Below the pieces are notes generated by a model that saw nothing but the letters and a program-made list of their open reading frames with translations, searched no databases and was not told where the DNA came from. Source: Falciphora oryzae (taxonomy: Eukaryota; Ascomycota; Sordariomycetes; Magnaporthales; Magnaporthaceae). Taken from it: a stretch of DNA of 11,624 nt. The position numbers were made by a program, and so were the translations under genes. Below are positions 1-6,222 of the stretch, one piece after another (position 1 is the stretch's first letter; each line of letters begins with the position of its first letter). Location: assembly GCA_000733355.1 (NCBI GenBank), contig JNVV01000071.1, positions 95,087 to 106,710 of the forward strand, given 5' to 3'.

Positions 1-468
1 AAAAAAAAAAAGCTTTTGCAGTAGCCGTTTCCAGTACCCGGGCCTGTCAAAAGCCGGGGGAGGGTCCGCTATAAGCCATTTATTTTCTACTGCCTTACTG
101 TCACGGCATGTGGGGGGTCTCCCAGGCGCACGGGCCTGGCAGCTGATTAAATAAGCCCCTCCCAGGCAGATAGAGTGCACGGCACGCACCCAGGCTCGAT
201 TTCTTCCCAATACATCTCTCTTTTGGCCACCTTTTGCAGCCACCCTACCTGCCGTGATACTTAGCCAACCTGCAATATACAAAGTGGGAAAGTGTAACAG
301 CCCGTGTGGGTTGTGCGCTGCCATCCTTGATAAGCTGTGCAGACGGGCGATCCAAGCAGCAGCTTGGATTGAAGACCTTTTGGTTATTGGCTCAGTGGTA
401 TAAGGCCCGCGCCGCTGTGTTGCAGAAAGGGGTTTGTTTTTTCCGCAACGGCACGGGTTATCGTTTTC
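1..468. other. Gene-free stretch left of the solo LTR
   Basis: I see no supportable coding region here. Notable details are a run of A at the left edge, an 8-bp-stem hairpin at about 353-372 (ATCCAAGC, loop AGCA, GCTTGGAT), and TGTAACAGCCC at about 293, which resembles the 5' end of the LTR family further right but is not followed by clear LTR sequence. At 388-398, TGGCTCAGTGG fits the RNA polymerase III A-box consensus, but no convincing B box or tRNA cloverleaf follows. Confidence 0.4.
464..468. repeat. Target site duplication, left copy (TTTTC)
   Basis: TTTTC directly abuts the TGTAACA end of the solo LTR and recurs exactly at 973-977 after the TGTTACA end. Five-base duplications are usual for LTR-retrotransposon integrase. 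Confidence 0.8.
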
Positions 469-972
469 TGTAACACCCGCCGACCCAACGCGCCCGCGGG
501 CGCGATATCAGCCAGCCACGCTCACGCCCTCGCCCGCCAACGGCTTTGGCGATTAGCACCCGCCAACCCAACGCGACCGCAAGCACGATATCCGCCAGCC
601 AATAGGGTGGCGCATGCGACGTGCTGTTTTAGGAGAGTCAGATCCAAGGGGTTGTGACACGCTGGTACAGAGGGATCCCTACATGACACATCTAAACCCC
701 GAAGCGTTGATTCGGGACGGAGCATATCCAGACCCGTACGGGCGCCGCGGGGAAGAAGGCATGCCGACGGCAGGCCGACGGCAGCCGAAGGACTGTGTAT
801 AAGAAGGGCCCGAAGGACCTCCTGTAAAGGGGGTTTGGAGGGCAAGCAATCGTTTTTCTATTTCTTCACCATCATAGATTTGTCGAGCCCCGTACTGTTA
901 AGCCATTGAACCTCTGAGATCCCCTTTCCCTACAGACGTGACCCTCCCCCTAGGAGGCCACAGTCTGTTACA
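469..972 (+). mobile_element. Solo LTR, 504 bp, intact ends and TSD
   Basis: The element begins TGTAACACCC and ends CTGTTACA, giving perfect 7-bp terminal inverted repeats of the TG...CA type. It is flanked on both sides by TTTTC. A TATA-like TATAAG lies at 798-803, followed by GGGTTTGGAGGGCAAGC at about 830-846, and both are conserved in the inverted copy at 1428-1983. Two diverged copies of a roughly 40-bp block (around 477-519 and 559-600, period about 83 bp) lie in the U3-like left part. No gag or pol reading frame lies inside, so this is a solo LTR left by LTR-LTR recombination. The superfamily (Ty1/copia or Ty3/gypsy) cannot be told from an LTR alone. Confidence 0.8.
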
Positions 973-977
973 TTTTC
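973..977. repeat. Target site duplication, right copy (TTTTC)
   Basis: Exact match to 464-468, directly after the terminal TGTTACA of the solo LTR. Confidence 0.8.
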
Positions 978-1035
978 GTACTGGAACTTTCGATAGTACC
1001 AATCGAAATCCCCGTGCCCTGTGCGTGCAGCTATT

Positions 1036-1427
1036 TGTAACACCCCACACCGAACTATAGCTAGCAGCCGTAAAGGACGCCACCGGTGGCCTTAAAGGAG
1101 GGCTCCGGGTGGTAACCGGAGGGGCGCAAACCCTAACGGAGTGCGTGTTATGGCGTGGCGTGCCCTCTCGTGCAGCCTGGCCTCACAGAGGGTACTTGAG
1201 CCTCCAATTGAGCCAAAGTTTCAGCTTTGGCTTAGTCGTCCTTTTGGTAGCAAGTGGGTGGAGGCTCCTACTGCCGAACCGTGACAGTGCGGATTAAAAA
1301 GAGTTTAGCTTTACGACACGCATACCGGTTAGCTTCCGCAAATCCGCCCGGCCCGGTTACGGCGTACCCAAACTCAAAAGGGGACGAAACACATCCGGCC
1401 CCGACGGACGCTACGGAGGAGGAAGCG
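1036..1427 (+). mobile_element. Truncated LTR copy, same family, interrupted
   Basis: It starts TGTAACACCCC, followed by a stretch around 1099-1132 (GGGCTCCGGGTGGTAACC, then AGGGGCGCAAACCCTAACGG) that matches the reverse complement of about 1877-1923 with few mismatches. After an interruption at 1146-1291 the match resumes (GTGCGGATTAAAAAGAGTTT onward) and runs to about 1427, where the reverse-oriented copy begins. The TATA and U5-like parts seen in the other copies are missing, so this is a 5' part only. No target duplication is visible. Confidence 0.65.
1146..1291. mobile_element. 146-bp insertion inside the truncated LTR
   Basis: Compared with the inverted copy, which reads straight through this point, the + copy carries about 146 extra bases. 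They are bordered by AGTGCG at 1140-1145 and again at 1286-1291, as expected for a target duplication. Inside is a hairpin, AGCCAAAG-TTTCAG-CTTTGGCT, near 1210-1231. There is no coding frame, and the termini do not form a clear inverted repeat, so this is either a small non-autonomous element or a simple indel. Confidence 0.4.
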
Positions 1428-1983
1428 TGTAACAGGCTCCGGCCCTCTGTAGCAGGCTACAGCGGTGTCAGGCCTGCAAAAGGGGGGTTTTCTCAAGGAG
1501 ATCTCAAAGGTCCAGGAGTTCAACAGTCGTGTTCGTGCAAGGCTCAACAAGTCTATGGTGATGATGAACAAAAAACAAAAACGATAGCTTGCCCTTTAGA
1601 CTCCCTTCACAGGGGGTCCCTCGGACCCTTTTTATACACTGGCCCCCCGGCCGTCCTTCGGTTGCCGTCGGCAGGCCTCCTCCCCTATGGCGCCCGCCGG
1701 GGCCTGTCTTTTCGGCTGTTGTCGGTATACTTCCTTTGTGGCGTCCGCCCGGGGCTGGATATGGTTTGTCCCCTTTCAGGGCTCGGAGCTTGGATGCGCT
1801 TTGACCGGGCTGGGCGTCCGTACCTGCGGAGGCCAGCCGGCATGCGTGTTATAAAGCCGAACTCTTTTGATCCGCACGTCCCTCAGGGCTTGCGCCCCTC
1901 TGGCCACCACCCGGAGTCCTCCCCTGAGGCTGCCCGTGGCGGTCCCTAGAGCTGCTGATCATGGCTTTGTGCGGGGTGTTACA
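1428..1983 (-). mobile_element. Inverted LTR copy, about 556 bp
   Basis: On the minus strand it starts TGTAACACCCCGC at 1983 and ends GAGCCTGTTACA at 1428. It shares with the solo LTR the TATA region (TATAAA at 1636-1631), the GGGCAAGC block, CATAGACTTGTTGAGCC and the ACCTTTGAGATCTCC block. Relative to the solo LTR it has an extra duplicated block of about 40 bp around 1660-1750 (GGGCGGACGCC and GGCGGGCGCC copies). Flanks AAGCG and AAAAG do not match exactly, so no clean target duplication is visible. Apparent ORFs across it are in non-coding repeat sequence. Confidence 0.7.
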
Positions 1984-2173
1984 AAAAGCAAAATGTTATA
2001 GGACCCACTGGCCCTAATCACCTGATTTGCAGCTTAACGCACCAAATAAAGCCACCATTCTTTTCCATAAATTTGTAGTATTTACCACAATTCACGACAT
2101 TTAGCCTACAGTTGTTAGCCTCCACACGGAAACGCTTAACCGGCTCGCTGTCGCGGACCCGTCCTCGCTTATA

Positions 2174-3085
2174 ATGCCGCGCTGCGATCCCGATTCGGAA
2201 TCCGAGGACAACCCACGCCGCGTCCTCGATACGGATGGCGACTTCACCGTCGTTGACGCCGAGCCGAGCGTCACCTTCAAGCTCCACGACTTCCACCCAA
2301 TGGTGGAAGATGAGAACGGAAACATGATTCCCTTTCCCGGCGTCCTCTCCCTGCGCCCCGTTCCCTCCCCCGCAATCGTCCAGCGTGTTCGGTCGGCGAT
2401 GGGAAACGGCACTAACGGCGTCTGGGTCGGCACCGTCTTCGCTCCAGAGGCCGGTGCATCTCCAGCGTCCATGTTCGCGCCGCGGCACGTCAACACAGCG
2501 ACACCACGCCGAAATGTGACACGTACCGTGCTCCGCCGTCGGTACGTGCCTCGCATCGGCGGGCTTAAAACGATGCTCATGTTTTCCGACGGCTCGTGCC
2601 TTGCCAACGGTGAGGCGGACGCTCGGGCTGGGTGGGCATTTATCTTCAAGCCCGGGTCCGAGGGTGTCGTGAGCGGGGTGCTCGAGCAGAAAGGTCCGGA
2701 CGACGAGTTGCATGGAGCAACGAGCAACCGCGCTGAGCTGCGTGCCATCATCGCGGCGCTCGAGTTCCGCTCGTGGTGGGGTGAAGGTTGGGAGCGCATC
2801 GTGATCGCCACAGACTCGGAGTATGTCGTGCACGGCGCGACGGCGTGGTTGCGGAGCTGGGCAGCGCGCGGCTGGCGCACGTCAGGGGGTTCGCCGGCGC
2901 GCAATCGAGACTTGTGGGAGCGGCTAAGCGAGCGGATGGGAATGTGTGTGGAGGGTGGCTGCGAGGTAAGCTTCTGGCGGGTCCCGAGAGCTTGGAATAC
3001 CGAGGCGGATCGGGCCGCTAAGGCCGCTGCTGAGGATGGCGGAAGCGAGGTGGAATATATCACCCGGAGAGGCATAATTACCTAA
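2174..3085 (+). CDS. RNase H1-like ribonuclease, stand-alone
   Basis: Single-exon protein of 303 residues. The C-terminal half is an RNase H fold, an enzyme that cuts the RNA strand of RNA:DNA hybrids using two metal ions. The usual four acidic residues can be placed: D139 in FSDGSC, E188 in SNRAELRAIIAALE, D214 in IATDSEYVV, and D279 in WNTEADRAAK. The WLRSWAARGWRTSGG stretch between the third and fourth is typical of RNase H1 substrate-handling segments. The first 130 residues are acidic then arginine-rich, with no N-terminal hybrid-binding domain that I recognise. The start ATG at 2174 follows TATA directly. No polymerase or integrase domain is attached, so it is not obviously part of a retrotransposon. 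Such free-standing RNase H-like genes are common in filamentous fungi; the cellular role is unknown. Confidence 0.8.
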   Translation: MPRCDPDSESEDNPRRVLDTDGDFTVVDAEPSVTFKLHDFHPMVEDENGNMIPFPGVLSLRPVPSPAIVQRVRSAMGNGTNGVWVGTVFAPEAGASPASMFAPRHVNTATPRRNVTRTVLRRRYVPRIGGLKTMLMFSDGSCLANGEADARAGWAFIFKPGSEGVVSGVLEQKGPDDELHGATSNRAELRAIIAALEFRSWWGEGWERIVIATDSEYVVHGATAWLRSWAARGWRTSGGSPARNRDLWERLSERMGMCVEGGCEVSFWRVPRAWNTEADRAAKAAAEDGGSEVEYITRRGIIT

Positions 3086-3618
3086 CCCGAGGGCCCAAAG
3101 CCCCACTTGAGTTTTCGATTCATAGTACCAAATTTACAGCGACGCGTTTGACGAAAAAAAAAACGATGCCAATATAACCCTAAGCTAATACAATCGAGAG
3201 CGTTTGGAGGCTGCAAGCTGACTTTCGGTAAAGAGCTTGACCGGGGCACTGGAGGACTTGCCTTCATGTCGACCGTTATGCTCATTTCTTGGATGCAGCG
3301 GCAGGTGTATATAGGTCGTAAGGAATGGGCTGGGCCTGTCAGCATGGCGCAACGCCTGGCGGTCGATCTGCTCGACCAGCAGGGCTCCATCAGCACGCAG
3401 TAGTTGGCTAGAGTGCCAGTTCACCGATTTCCTACTGGTATCAGATAGATGATAATATCACTATCACTCGGCCCTGCTTCCTAACCACCCACATATGCAA
3501 TGGCTTTGGACTTTGCGCCGTAGACAGTTGGATTTCAGCCTGGGAGGTAGGCTTTCCAGGTTTTCAGGCTCTTGTGCGAAAGCATCAGCAAACCCCAGCC
3601 AGGCTTTAAATTCGAAAA
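3086..3618. other. Intergenic stretch with a small open frame
   Basis: No recognisable gene. On the + strand an open frame runs from about 3153 to a TAG at 3401, with a first ATG at 3266 giving 45 residues (MSTVMLISWMQRQVYIG...). Its composition is protein-like, but I recognise no family and it could be a relic. A TATATA-like sequence lies near 3307-3314, and around 3443-3467 there are GATAG, GATAATATC and CTATC motifs that could bind a GATA factor. Confidence 0.3.
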
Positions 3619-3983
3619 TGTTACAACACAGAGGACCAAGCCCTAGTGGCAGAGGTTTTGAACTTAAGGCCCCAGTGTGGCGAAGGTTTTATGCTTGCCA
3701 CCCTAAGGACTGGGACAGAGTTTGGAAGCCCGGTACGGATAGGAATAGCAACAGAGGCGCAAGCAGGAAACTACACTGTCAGAGTCCTTGAAGGGATCAC
3801 CAGAGGGGCTACATAAGAAAGGGAGCTTGCCCAAACAAGGAGGTTTGGAGGGCAAGCGACAGGACCGTGACGACCGTAACTACCGCAACCAATCCTAGTA
3901 CACCACATTATCAATACCGTTGAGTTGGACCTCTGAGATCTCCCCGCGAGAACCCTACATTATAGCCCCAGCGGCGCGTTACA
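3619..3983 (+). mobile_element. Decayed LTR relative of the left-hand family
   Basis: This copy shares with the solo LTR, in the same order, ACATAAGAAAGGG (3811-3823, matching TATAAGAAGGG), GGTTTGGAGGGCAAGC (about 3842-3857) and TTGGACCTCTGAGATC (about 3924-3939). TGTTACAACA at 3619 and GCGCGTTACA at 3974-3983 are plausible eroded ends, and flanks GAAAA and GAGAA could be a diverged target duplication. It is much more diverged than the copies at 469-1983. The end positions are tentative. Confidence 0.45.
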
Positions 3984-4321
3984 GAGAAGTCCTCCCTGCA
4001 GCCAGGCTCTCAGCCTGGGCCTGGGAACTGATTTGGAGTCGAGCACGATGGCCACTGGGAATTCGCCGTCACGAACGAATTTGCCTTATCAAACCTGTGC
4101 AGGGTTCCTCGGTGTACGAGGTCATAGCTGACTAATGGAGGACAGGCGGCGCAGTTCGTAAAAGGTGAATACGTGTCAGGGATGGCCTTTGTGCTGACAC
4201 AGAGCAGTGAACCTGCTCACGCATTCCCGGAGATCAGAGGTGGGTGCTTTCACGCTGTCAAGCAGTGTAGTTACAGCGTAATCTTGGAGCGACGCCCAGG
4301 TCGTCAAGATTGGAACTGCCG
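3984..4321. other. Unassigned sequence between LTR relic and Q-rich relic
   Basis: No recognised gene. A + frame is open from 4128 to a TGA at 4323-4325 (about 65 codons, containing VKGEYVSGMAFVL) but has no start codon at its beginning and no family I recognise. It may be a further fragment of degraded coding sequence leading into the glutamine-rich relic. Confidence 0.25.
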
Positions 4322-4980
4322 ATGAGTGTCGTCAGCAGCCCGGGCATGACTTTTAACGGTGGGGCGTCGCCGCCCTTGCAACAACAGGGGCAGCCGCCCT
4401 ACAACTCACCGCAGGTCCGGGGCTCCAACGGCCCCACCAGCGCGCTGCTGTTGTCGGGATACGCGAGCAACCCTCGACTTTCGGAAACCGCTCAGCAGCA
4501 GCAGCAGCAATGACATCAGTATGTTGCAGGCGGGAATACCAACAACAACCGAAGGAGCGCCCCGACTCGAAGGCACAGCAGCAACAGTGGCTTCGGCTTC
4601 GTCTTCGCCCCTTATCGTCGCAGCCGCAGTCGGGGTCCCCGACGGCGGTGTCTGTACCGACAACTACAGCTACGCCATACGGGCACGGCTGAAGGCAGGT
4701 GTCCTCGACGCCATCGGTCACGGGCTCGACAGTGTCCTACAGCCTGCCTACACCGGCGTACTTTCGGGGGCAACAGCAACAGCAGCCCCAGCAGCCCCAG
4801 CAGCAGCAGCAACAGCAACAAACCATGCCAGCCGTTCCACCGGGATACGTCGCGGCCGTCGCGGTTGGCGGCCCGAGCCAGGTCGGGCATGGGAACTCGG
4901 AGGGATACTTCCCGCTGCAGCCATCGCGTTCGCCGCCGCGAGGTGGCGAGGCGGGGTCGCTACCGAGGCGGCCCAGCTGA
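4322..4980 (+). pseudogene. Frame-broken glutamine-rich coding relic
   Basis: Three protein-like pieces lie in two frames. From ATG 4322, a 63-residue frame (MSVVSSPGMTFNGGASPP...) ends at a TGA right after a CAG/CAA run (about 4495-4513). Coding-like composition then continues in the next frame (about 4510-4692, SSQPQSGSPTAVSVP...), is cut by a TGA at about 4690, and continues in that same frame through 4699-4980 with a glutamine/proline tract (4769-4828) to a TGA at 4978-4980. Such Q/P/S-rich sequence is common in disordered parts of fungal transcription factors, but no DNA-binding domain is present. The break beside the CAG repeat fits replication slippage. TTTTTTTTTCAG at 4981-4992 could be a splice acceptor, so a spliced gene is not excluded. 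Confidence 0.4.
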
Positions 4981-5128
4981 TTTTTTTTTCAGGTCCGGGC
5001 ACGCTTCCTCCTCCATTTTCTTGGATCTTCGTCAGCTATCACTCCAGGTTTTTTTTGGCTTTACTTTGTGTCCAATCTGCCACGGCTCTCTGTTCTCCGG
5101 GATGTGTTTTTTACTTTTATGCCACAGT

Positions 5129-5837
5129 TTACCTAGAGTCCTTGCACGGAACACAGAGCGAGGTTACACTCCAGCGGATGACGCGAAAATCCGTCGGCTG
5201 AAAGAGCAGGGACTTTCTTGGTTCGTCAACTTTTTGTAGGGAGTCGGGCGGAAGCGGCGTATCCAACTGTGCGTCGAGATCCTGGACCAGCTTCCCCGGT
5301 GTTTCCCAGCCTTCTAATGACTGGAGAAACCACTCGAGCGGCGTAGCATAGTGGAGGCCAGCGCCCTGGACCTTGATGGAGGCCTGAAGACTCGTGCTTT
5401 TCTTTATTGTTGAACCGTCTGCGGACTTCCGGATCTCCCTCAGCCCGGTCGAGAAGAGCTCGAGCGCCAGAGAGCATGCCCTCTCGATTTTGCAGCAAAG
5501 CAGTTTGCCTTCCCTACTGTATTCATCTTTGAGCAGCTTGTCAGTTACCAGGGTACCTACTGTCTCGGACTTGACAAAATAGCGTGATCCGGGGGACTGG
5601 GAGAGGGGACTTACTCGGCTGCGCTACACGCTGAACAGCAGCCAAGAGAGCAGCTGTGCTCTTAAGCTGAACCCGAACGGCGCGTATGAACTTGGTGTAG
5701 TCCTCTGCGGGCCGTAATGACTCCATCGTATCCGCAGCACGTCCGGTAGCTGCCTCCTCGAAACGGCCGACAACAGAGAAGATGCGGCGAATATCTCGCG
5801 TCATCGGCCCAAACGCCTGGAAAAGTTCACCCTGCAC
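5129..5837 (-). CDS. Uncharacterised helical protein, two exons, 5' end unresolved
   Basis: Exon 1 (about 5831-5615, minus strand) encodes a helix-rich stretch containing RDIRRIFSVVGRFEEAATG and ending LLAAVQRVAQP. It meets a canonical donor GTAAGT at 5614. An acceptor at 5557 (ACAGTAG) or 5560 (GACAG) restores the frame, for a 58- or 55-nt intron. Exon 2 then stays open to a TAA at 5131-5129 (about 142 codons), with LCCKIERACSLALELFSTGL and HYATPLEWFLQSLEGWE, alternating hydrophobic and charged as in a real helical protein. GTGCAG at 5837-5832 may be a splice acceptor, as an in-frame TGA lies just upstream; otherwise the first ATG is in FGPMTRD. I do not recognise the family. It lies downstream of the CHAT-NLR gene on the same strand. 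The last 35 or so codons overlap a Myb-like fragment on the other strand, so the 3' end may be artefactual. Confidence 0.5.
5143..5239 (+). pseudogene. Myb/SANT-like fragment
   Basis: A short + frame reads RGYTPADDAKIRRLKEQGLSW and stops at TAG 5237-5239 shortly after. Fungal Myb/SANT-like domains commonly have the form [YW]-[ST]-P-E-[ED]-D-x-x-[IL]-x-x-L-[KR]-E-x-G-L-S-W, so the first two helices are recognisable. The third helix is missing or hidden by frame loss. No upstream exon is convincing. This may be the tail end of the decayed region starting at 4322. The fit to the motif is by eye. Confidence 0.35.
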
Positions 5838-6222
5838 AAGGGTGGCTCACATTCTGTCTGTCTATCCTGAATCTGTTCAGGGGTTGGGCTGGAAGGAGGG
5901 AACCCGGCGAAAAGCTGAGGGACGGATCCCGCGGAGTCCAGTTGGATGTGAAATCTCCAATGCTGCAGGTGGCCAGTGGGTTGAAACCGGTGCTTCGATT
6001 CTCTCTGGAATTCTATAAGTCAAAGTGAGTTTGAAGATCGGGTAGCATCCGGAAAACCACTCGTTGGTGTGCCTGGAAGCCGTACCCAGCCAAATGCTTG
6101 GCGGATGGCCGCCGCGGCTGAATTATCCGATTGGCCCAGTAAGATGAAGTGGCATGGAGGGTCAAAGGCGTGCGACGGTCGTTGGTCAACAGCTGAGGAC
6201 CCCTGGCCTGGACAGAACACAG
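5838..6222. other. Intergenic stretch between two minus-strand genes
   Basis: This holds the 3' flank of the CHAT-NLR gene and perhaps the 5' exon of the gene at 5129-5837. The minus frame at 6220-6020 contains a protein-like stretch (CHFILLGQSDNSAAAAIRQ) without a supported start or splice donor. I cannot assign a gene. Confidence 0.3.

Noticed and set aside
1254..1949. A + strand ORF of 231 codons
   Set aside because: It runs across the junction of two opposite-oriented LTR copies and is explained as repeat DNA.
2018..3075. Long minus-strand ORFs (271 and 324 codons) across the RNase H gene
   Set aside because: They are antisense to a frame with all four RNase H catalytic residues; the composition is typical of shadows in GC-rich DNA.
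4359..5201. A + strand ORF of 280 codons
   Set aside because: It is the alanine/arginine-rich off-frame of the CAG-rich relic and has no domain; the glutamine-rich frames read better as protein.
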